A stretch of DNA of 64,000 nt from Polyangiaceae bacterium (lineage in GTDB: Bacteria; Myxococcota_A; Polyangia; Polyangiales; Polyangiaceae), in the NCBI GenBank assembly GCA_025936045.1, contig JAICUB010000009.1, forward strand, positions 1 through 64,000, read 5' to 3'. Within the stretch, counting starts at the first letter, position 1. Every line of letters begins with the position of its first letter. Under the pieces are notes generated by a model. The model was not told where the DNA came from, did no database searches, and saw only the letters and a program-made list of their open reading frames with translations. Positions 16,148 through 23,734 of this stretch are shown here, in pieces. Made by a program: the position numbers and the translations under genes.

Positions 16148-18685
16148 TCAGTCCAAGAACAGAGTCGCCATCACGCGCAGCGTGATCGGATACGCGGGCG
16201 TGTAATCGACGTCCTCGCAGCCGCGAAAGGTTCCGCCCGGGTTTACCACTGGGCGCGCGTTCTTTCCACAGCTGAGCCCGAAAACCGGATCGCCGAAGTG
16301 CGGGTCGCTCGGGAGGCGGCTCACGGTGGCGAACTGCGCGGAGCGAAACTCGCCGTTCAGGAGGTTTTCGACGTCGAACGCCACGTCGAAGTGGCGATGG
16401 CGGTAGCCGAGATGCGCGTCGACTTGCGTGAAGCCGGGCGCGACGAGGAAGCCGTCGTCCGAAGCGGGGCGATCCCCGATGCCGTAGAAGCGTAACCCGG
16501 CGCGCGCGACGCCCGGCCCGAGCGCGTGCCGCCCGGAGAGACCGCCCGACCAGGTTTGCTTCGGTGCGAGCGCGAGGCCGTTGCCGTTCGCGTGGTCGGT
16601 CGAGAATTGGGAGTGGGTGAAGGTGACGGCGCCGTCCGCGGCGAGCCACGGTGTGAACTCGTAGCGCGCCTCGAGCTCGGCGCCGTAACGGTTGGTGGGC
16701 GGGCTCACTGCCGTCGTGCCGTCGTCGCCGTCCCACGTCGTTTCGTCGTTCAGATGCAGGTAGAAGGCGGCCGCCGCGAAATCGAGCTTGTCGAAGAGAC
16801 GAGCGCGCGCGCCGAGCTCCTCACCTACGGCGCGGGTCAGGGGCGTTACGGACGGCGTCGTGAATACACCGCGCACGTCGTTCGAATGGAAGCCGTGCCC
16901 CCAATTCAAATAAACATCGACCACGGCGCCTTTCTCTGCGACCGGTGTGACGACGGCGCTCGCTTTCGGGCTGAATTGATGGGCGGCGTCCACACCGCTG
17001 CGCGGGTTCGTCGGATCGGTCGTGGTGAGGCGGTTATCGACGGAGAAGGAGAGTAGGTCGGCGCGACCGCCGAGATCGACGCGGAGCCAGCGCGACGGGG
17101 TGACCTCTTCGTTCACGTAAGCGGCGAGCATGGTTTCGTCCACGGCGTTGCCGCGCGTTTGCTCGAGCTCCCTGCGGCTCGCGGTGTGCCAAAGCTCTTC
17201 GTGGATGTCGTCGCTGCGAACGTTGCCGCCGAGCGTCGTGTCGAAACGAACGCCGCCGAGGCGGTGCACGACGCGGTAGCTCATGCTGCCGCCGTAGAAG
17301 GTGCGGCGATCGATCTGCTCGATCTCGTCGCCGGCCACGGGGTCGTCGAGGTAGAAGGTGAAGTTCGAGAATAGGTTGAAGCGGTAGGTCCCGGCGTAGG
17401 CGAGCGCCGTGACCTCGCTGTCTTCGTTCGGGCGCAGCTCGTAGCCGATGAAGACTTGATGGCGCGCGGTGTTGCCGCCTTCGCTCGGGTCGAGCGAGCC
17501 GAAGCGCGAGACGACGCCTTGGTCGACGGCGCGGGCGGGTATTTGGCCGGAACCGTGCCAATTTCCGGCGTAGCTCGCCTCCCCGACGACGAGGCTCGAG
17601 GTCGCCGACAGCGGTACGCTGAGTTTGTTGAAGAGCTTGTAGCGGTCCCACCGTTCGGGATTGTCGAAGGGGCCGTCCTCGCGTCCGACTTCGACGGCGA
17701 AGAGGGCGTTCGCCTTGTCCCACTTCGGGCTCGCGATGACGAGGCCGCGATACGAGGGGCCGCCGTGACCGGGCGAGCCGCCCAAACCGAAGCCGAGCGA
17801 GCTGTGCTCGAAGCCGCTGCGTGTGACGAGGTTGACGGCGCCCGCCGTCGCGAAGTCGCCTTGGTTCGCGAAGTAGGGGCCCTTGGTGATCTCGACGCGC
17901 TCGACCGTTTCGGGGATGATGAAGTTCGTGTCGGCGAAGCCCTGGCCGTGGGCGTGCGACACCATGTTGATCGGGATGCCGTCGACGGAGAGCGCGAGAT
18001 CGGTGCCGTGATCGGCGTCGAAGCCGCGCAAGAAATATTGGTTGGCTTTGCCGCCGCCCGAGTGCTGCACCATCACGAGGCCGGGCGTGACGCGCAGAAT
18101 GTCCTGGACGGAGCCGACGGGACGGAGCGCGAAATCACGGTCGCGCACTTCGGACGACGACGCGGCGCTGAGGGGCTTGCGACCGAGTACGACGGTCGAG
18201 CCCGTTTCGCTCTGTAACGCGGGGGGCGCGGGCGTGGCGGCCGCGGGCGGTGTTGCGGCAACGGGGGGCGCCGCGACGGCGGCGGGCGCGACGGGGGGCG
18301 GCTCGAACGGCACGCTGAGCTGCACCGTCGAACGAATCGGCGTCGTCCCTTGGCGCGCGGGCTCGAAGGTCCACGTTTTTACGGCGGCAACGGCGGCTTC
18401 GTCGAAGCCGTTGCCGGCCGGCTCGAGCACGCGGGCCCCCGTGACGTGGCCGGTTTCGTCGATGTCGAGCTCGACGACGACGTTGGCCGTGATCCGCTCG
18501 GCGAGCGCCTGCGGAGGGTACGCGGGCAGCGCGTGCTCTTCGAGCGTGGGAGCCACCGGCGCCTCCGCAGGCGAAGTGCTCGGCGGCGTGGACCCCCCCG
18601 TAGGCTCTTGCGCGGCGGCGACGGCCGGCCAGGTGACGACGATGCAAGCGCTGAGTGAAGCGAGGAGTCTCGACGAAAGACGCAT
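16148..18685 (-). CDS. TonB-dependent outer-membrane receptor with N-terminal TonB-C-like domain
   Basis: 845 residues. A cleavable signal peptide ends near AAAQ. Residues about 45-130 form a TonB C-terminal-like domain (YPPQALAERI, VVELDIDETGHV, WTFEPA), which is normally found in the energy transducer, not the receptor. A Pro/Ala spacer is followed by a plug domain (VQDILRVTPGLV, GKANQYFLRGFDADHGTDLA, VERVEITKGPYFANQGDFATAGAVN) and a large beta-barrel ending RVMATLFLD. It imports a scarce ligand (metal chelate or oligosaccharide) across the outer membrane using proton-motive force. Start ATG 18685 begins the signal peptide. It is divergent from a TonB gene 62 bp away. Confidence 0.9.
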   Translation of the reverse strand: MRLSSRLLASLSACIVVTWPAVAAAQEPTGGSTPPSTSPAEAPVAPTLEEHALPAYPPQALAERITANVVVELDIDETGHVTGARVLEPAGNGFDEAAVAAVKTWTFEPARQGTTPIRSTVQLSVPFEPPPVAPAAVAAPPVAATPPAAATPAPPALQSETGSTVVLGRKPLSAASSSEVRDRDFALRPVGSVQDILRVTPGLVMVQHSGGGKANQYFLRGFDADHGTDLALSVDGIPINMVSHAHGQGFADTNFIIPETVERVEITKGPYFANQGDFATAGAVNLVTRSGFEHSSLGFGLGGSPGHGGPSYRGLVIASPKWDKANALFAVEVGREDGPFDNPERWDRYKLFNKLSVPLSATSSLVVGEASYAGNWHGSGQIPARAVDQGVVSRFGSLDPSEGGNTARHQVFIGYELRPNEDSEVTALAYAGTYRFNLFSNFTFYLDDPVAGDEIEQIDRRTFYGGSMSYRVVHRLGGVRFDTTLGGNVRSDDIHEELWHTASRRELEQTRGNAVDETMLAAYVNEEVTPSRWLRVDLGGRADLLSFSVDNRLTTTDPTNPRSGVDAAHQFSPKASAVVTPVAEKGAVVDVYLNWGHGFHSNDVRGVFTTPSVTPLTRAVGEELGARARLFDKLDFAAAAFYLHLNDETTWDGDDGTTAVSPPTNRYGAELEARYEFTPWLAADGAVTFTHSQFSTDHANGNGLALAPKQTWSGGLSGRHALGPGVARAGLRFYGIGDRPASDDGFLVAPGFTQVDAHLGYRHRHFDVAFDVENLLNGEFRSAQFATVSRLPSDPHFGDPVFGLSCGKNARPVVNPGGTFRGCEDVDYTPAYPITLRVMATLFLD

Positions 18686-18747
18686 GATTTCGGCTCTAGA
18701 TGCGCGTCCGGCCGGCGGCGGGACCAGTAACACACTTCTGAAAAATC

Positions 18748-19596
18748 ATGCTACGCCTTTCGTCGGCCATGACGGCGCACGCACCCGACCGCTCGCTCGC
18801 CGAGCAGTTCGCTCCCGCGCTCGCGCGTGAGCGCATGGCACGAGCGTCGCTCTTTACGACGGCGCGCGGCGGCGCGCTCGCGTTGTCCGTCTTCGCGCAC
18901 GTGGCCGTCGTCGCCTCCGGTCTGCACGGCGGGCGTGCGGCGAGTGCGCCCGCGGCGCCGGCGCGCGAAGCACTGGTCGAGACCCCGGCGCCCGAGCTCG
19001 AGCCGCTGCCGCCGAGCGCGGAGCCCGAGGAGCACGCAGAGCCGAGCCTGACACACGCGCGCGCCGTCGCGCCGATCGAACCCGTGAGCCACGCCGTGGT
19101 CGCGCGAGCGCCGGCGAGCACGGCGGCGGCATCGGCGACGGACGCGACCGCGCGCAGCGTTTCGGCGCCGTCACCCGCGCCGCTCGTCACGGCCGCGGAG
19201 AGCGCGGCGCCGCGCTGCGGGAACCCCGCCCCGGCGGTGCAAGCGGCCGCGGGCGTGAACGCCCGGCCCGCGCAGGGTTCGAGCGTGGCCGTCGCTGCGG
19301 TTCCGGCGCCGTTCTCGGAGCGCGAAGTCGACGTCGCCGCGCGGCTCGTCGCGGGCGCGCCGCCCGCGTACACCGCGAGCGCCGAGGCCGCGGGCGGGGA
19401 AGCGAGCGTGCCCGTCGAGCTCGTGATCGACGAGACCGGCGGCGTGAGGAGCGCCGTCGTTCTCGGCCACGTCGGCTACGGCCTCGACGAGGCCGCGCTC
19501 GGCGCGGTCCGCAAGTATCGTTTTTCACCCGCGCGCCGAGGCGGCAAAGTCGTTGCGGTGCGCATGCGCTGGGTGGTCCGCTTCGAGCTCGGCTGA
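18748..19596 (+). CDS. TonB-type energy transducer
   Basis: 282 residues. A cytoplasmic N-terminus and one membrane anchor (ALALSVFAHVAVVAS, about residues 43-58) are followed by a Pro/Ala/Glu-rich periplasmic stretch and a C-terminal TonB domain (VPVELVIDETGGV, GLDEAALGAVRKYRFSPARR, WVVRFELG). It should link ExbB/ExbD (not in this window) to outer-membrane receptors. Its C-terminal domain is visibly related to the domain fused to the N-terminus of the divergent receptor. ATG 18748 is used here; ATG 18769 (MTAHAPDR) is an equally good start. Confidence 0.85.
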   Translation: MLRLSSAMTAHAPDRSLAEQFAPALARERMARASLFTTARGGALALSVFAHVAVVASGLHGGRAASAPAAPAREALVETPAPELEPLPPSAEPEEHAEPSLTHARAVAPIEPVSHAVVARAPASTAAASATDATARSVSAPSPAPLVTAAESAAPRCGNPAPAVQAAAGVNARPAQGSSVAVAAVPAPFSEREVDVAARLVAGAPPAYTASAEAAGGEASVPVELVIDETGGVRSAVVLGHVGYGLDEAALGAVRKYRFSPARRGGKVVAVRMRWVVRFELG

Positions 19597-19649
19597 AGCT
19601 CGCGAACGCCTGCGCCCGCAGGGGCCGCGCGGATCACCGCGCTTCGAGC

Positions 19650-20282
19650 TCACGGCACGTCGATGTAAAACGCGACGTGACCGTGCGGCGAATCCTCGGG
19701 GATGTCGCTGCACTCCTCGAAAAAATGAAAGCGCACGACCCAGCGCCCCGGCGCGTCGAAAATCACGGGCCCGATTTTGTACGTGCCCGGCGACACCTCG
19801 GGCGCCTCGACGTCGAGGCTCGGCGAGATGTGCGAGTGGTCGGCGTCGAGGAAGATTTCGGGGCTGTTCGGGTCGTCGCCCGTGGCGGGGGCGCCGTTTT
19901 CGGCTCGCTTCTTCAGCGTGAGGTCGAAGTAGACGGGCGTGTTTTGGCCGATGCAGTCGTTCGTGAAGCTCGTGTCGTATTTACAATCGTCGTCGGCGGC
20001 GCTGCTCCCGTAGCGGACGACGTATTCCTCGTCGGCGGCCCCGCCGGCCCCGCCCGCGCCGGGAGCTCCCACGTCGCCCGAGTCTTGCCGGCAAAGCCCG
20101 ATGCTCTGGTCGATCGGCGTGCCGTCGCTGGCCTCGCAGTGCGTGTCCGCTTCACCCGCGACCGGCCCACCCATGCCCGTGCACGCGGCCGGCGCGGGCG
20201 CCGCGTCATCGTCGCTCGAGCAAGCCGGAGCGAGGGCGAGCAAAGAGCCCCAAACCGCAGCAGCAAGCAGCCTCGCGTTCAT
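19650..20282 (-). CDS. Small lipoprotein, unrecognised, His/Cys-containing
   Basis: 210 residues: signal peptide with lipobox APAC, then a Cys- and Gly-rich first half and a beta-rich second half ending VAFYIDVP. His residues cluster in DADHSHISP, VRFHFFEEC and SPHGHVAF, so metal binding is conceivable but unproven. The C-terminal half (GTYKIGPVIFDAPGRWVVRFHF) reads like an immunoglobulin-like domain of the sort seen in YtkA/FixH-type copper-handling proteins; this is a weak resemblance. Start ATG 20282 begins the signal peptide. It is divergent from the regB/regA-type pair with a gap of about 95 bp, so it may be one of that system's targets. Confidence 0.65.
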   Translation of the reverse strand: MNARLLAAAVWGSLLALAPACSSDDDAAPAPAACTGMGGPVAGEADTHCEASDGTPIDQSIGLCRQDSGDVGAPGAGGAGGAADEEYVVRYGSSAADDDCKYDTSFTNDCIGQNTPVYFDLTLKKRAENGAPATGDDPNSPEIFLDADHSHISPSLDVEAPEVSPGTYKIGPVIFDAPGRWVVRFHFFEECSDIPEDSPHGHVAFYIDVP

Positions 20283-20376
20283 CCTGCATGAGATAGCGCG
20301 CGGCGGAGGGCCGCGAGGTGCGGCATATTTTCGCACCCCTTCCCCCGATGCAGGAACCTTTGCGACAAGGAACGGC

Positions 20377-21636
20377 ATGACGTCCGAGCTCGAGCCGCAA
20401 GTCACGCTGCCGTGGCTCATCAAGCTGCGCTGGCTCGCGCTCTTCGGGCAACTGGTCACGCTCGCGCTCGGACGGGCGTTCGACTTCGGCTTCGAATGGC
20501 ACGCGCTCGCCGCGGTGAGCGCCGTGACGCTGCTGTCGAACCTCGTGCTCGTGAAGGGGGCGGCGCGCGCCGTTCACGCCGGGGCTCGCGTCATCGGCGG
20601 CGTGCTCGTGCTCGACATGCTGCTGCTCACGGGGCTGCTCGCCGCGTCGGGCGGCGCGATGAATCCGTTCACCGTGCTCTACGTCGTGCACATCACGCTG
20701 TCGGCGGTCGCGCTGAGCGACGCGTGGACGCTCGTGCTCGCGAGCGTCGCGGTGCTCGGCTTCGGCTTGCTCTTCGCGCTGCCGCTGGATCCGCACGCGC
20801 TCCACCGCGCGTCGAGCCTCGAGCGGCACCTGCGGGGCATGTGGGTCGCGTTCTTGCTCGCGAGCGGCTTCACGGCGTTCTTCGTGCGGCGCGTGACGCA
20901 GGCCATCCGCGCACAACGCGAAGAGATTGCCGCGCTGCGCGTCGCGAGCGCGCGCAACGCCCGGCTCGCGTCGCTCACCACGCTCGCCGCCGGCGCCGCG
21001 CACGAGCTCGGCACGCCCCTCGGCACCATTGCCGTCGCCGCGCACGAGGCCCTCGCCGCGGCCGATCGCTTGGCGAATACGGGTGCAATCGTGGATGATT
21101 TACGACTCATCGAGCTCGAGACGGAGCGCTGCCGCGACATCCTCGCGCAGCTCACGACCCACGCCCGCGAACGGAACGAAGCGCCGCTCGACGTGCGCGC
21201 GGAAGAGGTCGTACGCGCGCTCCGCTCGCACCTCGCGCGCGAGGCGCTCGAGCGCGTCGAGGTGGTGGAAGAAGCGCCGGCACTCCGCTTGCAGGCACCC
21301 GCGGGCGCGCTCGCGCAGTCGATCGCCGCACTCGTGCAAAACGCGATGGAAGCGAGCACGGGCGAGCAACGCGTGATCGTGCGCCTCGCCGAAGACGGTG
21401 CGTACGTCGATATCTCGATCGAGGATCGCGGGGCCGGCATCCCGGCGGAAGTGCTGGGGCGCGTGGGCGAGCCGTTCTTCACGACCAAGCAGCCGGGGCG
21501 CGGCCTCGGGCTCGGCGTCTTCTTGGCGCGCGCGTTCGCGGAGAGTCACGGCGGCGCGCTCGCGTTCGAAGCGCGCAGCGGCGGCGGCACGCGCGCCGTC
21601 CTCAAGCTTCCGGTCGCCCAGGCGGGGACCGCATGA
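20377..21636 (+). CDS. regB: RegB/PrrB-type redox-sensing histidine kinase
   Basis: 419 residues. Six membrane segments cover about residues 15-170. They include GGAMNPF (92-98), the quinone-binding heptapeptide GGxxNPF characteristic of RegB. The H-box is AAGAAHELGTPLG with phospho-acceptor His209. Cys252 in ERCRDIL sits in the redox box where RegB has its redox-active Cys. The N-box Asn322, GAGIP and GLGLGVF complete the ATP domain. The family senses the respiratory quinone pool and oxygen and phosphorylates RegA. ATG 20377 has an aagga ribosome site. It overlaps the response regulator gene by 4 bp (ATGA), so the two are co-translated. Confidence 0.92.
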   Translation: MTSELEPQVTLPWLIKLRWLALFGQLVTLALGRAFDFGFEWHALAAVSAVTLLSNLVLVKGAARAVHAGARVIGGVLVLDMLLLTGLLAASGGAMNPFTVLYVVHITLSAVALSDAWTLVLASVAVLGFGLLFALPLDPHALHRASSLERHLRGMWVAFLLASGFTAFFVRRVTQAIRAQREEIAALRVASARNARLASLTTLAAGAAHELGTPLGTIAVAAHEALAAADRLANTGAIVDDLRLIELETERCRDILAQLTTHARERNEAPLDVRAEEVVRALRSHLAREALERVEVVEEAPALRLQAPAGALAQSIAALVQNAMEASTGEQRVIVRLAEDGAYVDISIEDRGAGIPAEVLGRVGEPFFTTKQPGRGLGLGVFLARAFAESHGGALAFEARSGGGTRAVLKLPVAQAGTA

Positions 21637-22166
21637 CGGCGGCGGGGACGTTCCTCGTCGTGGACGACGACGAACGCTTTCGCACGCGGCTCGCCCGCGC
21701 GCTCGGCGAGCGCGGCTATCGGGTTTCGAGCGCCAAAGACCACGCCGAGGCGCTCGCCCTCGCTCGCGGCACGCGTTTCGAGCGCGCCGTCGTCGATCTG
21801 CGCATGCCGGGACCGAACGGCTTGGAGCTCATTCGCGAGCTCCGTGCGCTCGACGCCGAGCTCGAAATCGTCGTGCTCACCGGCTACGGCAGCATCGCGA
21901 CCGCCGTCGAGGCGGTGCGCCTCGGTGCGCGCGACTACCTGACCAAGCCGTGCCACGCCGATCGCATCCTCTCGGCGTTCGCCGAGGAAGCGCCGCCCTC
22001 GGCCGAGCCGCAATTCGAAACGCCGACGCTCGCGCGCCTCGAACGCGAGCACATCGAGCGGGTTCTCCAGGAGTGTCAGGGTAACGTATCCAAAGCCGCG
22101 CGCGTGCTCGGATTGCACCGCCGCACCCTGCAATACAAGCTCGCGAAGTTCCCCGTAAACCGTTAG
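21633..22166 (+). CDS. regA: RegA/PrrA/ActR-type response regulator
   Basis: 177-residue two-domain regulator. The receiver has the acidic pair DDD (11-13), phospho-acceptor Asp55 in VVDLRMPG, Thr in LTGYG and Lys in TKPCH. A Pro-containing linker leads to a short Fis-type helix-turn-helix (QECQGNVSKAARVLGLHRRTLQYKLAK). That HTH is close to the highly conserved RegA/ActR DNA-binding helix (HRRTLQ). In proteobacteria RegA controls respiration, electron-sink and carbon or nitrogen fixation genes; its targets here are unknown. The start overlaps the regB stop. A Lys in the acidic-region loop and the short C-terminus are normal for the family. Confidence 0.92.
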   Translation: MTAAGTFLVVDDDERFRTRLARALGERGYRVSSAKDHAEALALARGTRFERAVVDLRMPGPNGLELIRELRALDAELEIVVLTGYGSIATAVEAVRLGARDYLTKPCHADRILSAFAEEAPPSAEPQFETPTLARLEREHIERVLQECQGNVSKAARVLGLHRRTLQYKLAKFPVNR

Positions 22167-22214
22167 GGGGCTCGGCTTCGCAATCGGAAGGCGGGGCGGC
22201 TATCGTTGCGCGTC

Positions 22215-22661
22215 ATGCGGAGACCCTGGCCCGTAGCACGCGCGCGGACAGCCTTTCGCCGCGTTGCCGTGACGAGCGTCGCGGGAATCATCGGCTGCGC
22301 CGCGCCTGCGCGCCCCTGCCCGCTCGTCACGGCGCCGGCGCCGCGCGTCGAGTGCACCTACTCGGCGGACGGCGATTCGACCACGGTCCGCGTCGAGCCG
22401 GCCGCCGATCCGTACGCCGTGCCGGAGCTTCCGGCGGGCGACCGCTTCGCGATCAAGTTCGTGTACGTCACGACGCCTTCCGATCTCTCGAGCCTGCGCG
22501 TGTACACGTTTCAACGAACGAACGGCGCGCCGGTGATCGTGCACGAGGCGCAGTATCTGCCGCCGTTCGTCGCCGGCCGCGGCGGCTTCACCGGACGCCA
22601 GCTCGTCTACGACGACGACGGGCGAGAGCTCGCTTACGCGTGCGTGTGGGTCGAGCGATGA
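22215..22661 (+). CDS. Short hypothetical lipoprotein
   Basis: 148 residues from ATG 22215; a TTG three codons upstream is possible. The signal peptide has a lipobox-like IIGC. The mature part is a compact beta-rich domain (VYVTTPSDLSSLRVYTFQ, GRQLVYDDDGRELAYACVWVE) with three or four Cys and no recognised family. Its stop overlaps the start of the CapA-like gene (ATGA), so the two are probably translated together and may act in the same surface process. Confidence 0.65.
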   Translation: MRRPWPVARARTAFRRVAVTSVAGIIGCAAPARPCPLVTAPAPRVECTYSADGDSTTVRVEPAADPYAVPELPAGDRFAIKFVYVTTPSDLSSLRVYTFQRTNGAPVIVHEAQYLPPFVAGRGGFTGRQLVYDDDGRELAYACVWVER

Positions 22662-23620
22662 AGAAGGCGACGGCGCTCGCCGTGCTCGTGGCCGCGTGCG
22701 TTTTCAGCGGCACGGCGGCGGCCACGGACAACGTGAAGCTCGTGTTCGTCGGCGACGTGATGTTGGACGACGGTCCGGGCAGGAGCATCGAAGCGGGCGT
22801 CGATCCGTTCGCGCCGTTTGCGGACGAGTTTTCCCGCGCGGACGCCGTGATCGGCAACCTCGAGTGCTCGGTGGCGACGGGTGGAGCGCCCGTCGACAAG
22901 ATCTTCACGTTTCGAGCGAACCCGCGCGTGGTGCCCGTGCTCGCGCGACACTTCAGCGCCGTCTCGCTCGCGAACAACCACAGCGGCGACTACGGCGCGA
23001 GCGCGCTGCTCGAGACCATGCGCTTCCTCGAGCAGAACGAGCTGCCGTTCTTCGGCGCGGGTCGCGATCTCGGCGCCGCCCACCGCGCGCTGTTGCTCGA
23101 CCGGCGCGGCGTGCGCATCGCGCTCCTCGGCTACGACGAGTTCTTACCGCGGCGCTTCGAGGCCGGGCCGGCGCGTCCCGGCGTCGCGTGGAGCGAAGAC
23201 GACGACGTCGTGCGCGACATCCGCGCCGCGCGCCGGGCGGGTGCCGATCTCGTGATTCCGTTCATGCACTGGGGCTGGGAGTACGAGCCCGGGCCCTCGG
23301 CGCGACAACGCGAGCTCGCGCGGCGCATGCTCGACGCGGGCGCGGACGCCGTCGTCGGCTCGCATCCGCACGTCACGCAAGGGGCCGAGTATTACCGTGG
23401 CAAACCCATCGTTTACAGCCTCGGCAATTTCGTGTTCGACGGCTTCGACGCGCCGGAAGCGCGCCTCGGCTGGCTGCTCGAGCTCGAGCTCACGAAAACC
23501 AAAGTCGTGCGTTTCCGCACCGAGAGCGCGCGCCTCGACGAGAACGGCTTGCCCACGCCCGAGCCAGCGACTCCGAGTCCCTGCGGCGAAAACGGTGAGG
23601 TTCGACCCTGCAAGAGGTAG
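22658..23620 (+). CDS. CapA-family metallophosphoesterase-like protein
   Basis: 320 residues: signal peptide (cleavage near TAAAT), then the CapA/PgsA fold. Recognisable motifs are FVGDVMLDD (metal ligands Asp), GNLECSV, SLANNHSGDYG, MHWGWEYE, GSHPHVTQG and IVYSLGNFVFD. In Bacillus the family takes part in poly-gamma-glutamate capsule synthesis and transport. In other bacteria CapA-like proteins occur widely with surface polymers, and the biochemical reaction is not settled. Start ATG 22658 overlaps the upstream lipoprotein stop by 4 bp, indicating a two-gene unit. Length is on the short side of the family. Confidence 0.88.
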   Translation: MKKATALAVLVAACVFSGTAAATDNVKLVFVGDVMLDDGPGRSIEAGVDPFAPFADEFSRADAVIGNLECSVATGGAPVDKIFTFRANPRVVPVLARHFSAVSLANNHSGDYGASALLETMRFLEQNELPFFGAGRDLGAAHRALLLDRRGVRIALLGYDEFLPRRFEAGPARPGVAWSEDDDVVRDIRAARRAGADLVIPFMHWGWEYEPGPSARQRELARRMLDAGADAVVGSHPHVTQGAEYYRGKPIVYSLGNFVFDGFDAPEARLGWLLELELTKTKVVRFRTESARLDENGLPTPEPATPSPCGENGEVRPCKR

Positions 23621-23734
23621 GCAAAACGCGTACCTCCGCCCTCGACACCGCGTGAAGGTTTCCTCGCACCGGGGACTGACGTTGTCCCGAAAACGACCGT
23701 TCGGTGAGGTGGACCGAAACGAGACCGCTCGCCG

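Noticed and set aside
16148-18685. NikR control of the TonB-dependent receptor (nickel uptake)
   Set aside because: Attractive because nikR is 8 kb away and lacks a target, but I found no NikR-type dyad near the receptor and nothing in it marks nickel specificity.
20101-20376. Earlier start for the RegB gene, giving 92 extra residues
   Set aside because: That stretch runs antisense through the divergent lipoprotein gene; ATG 20377 has a good ribosome site and the family N-terminus.
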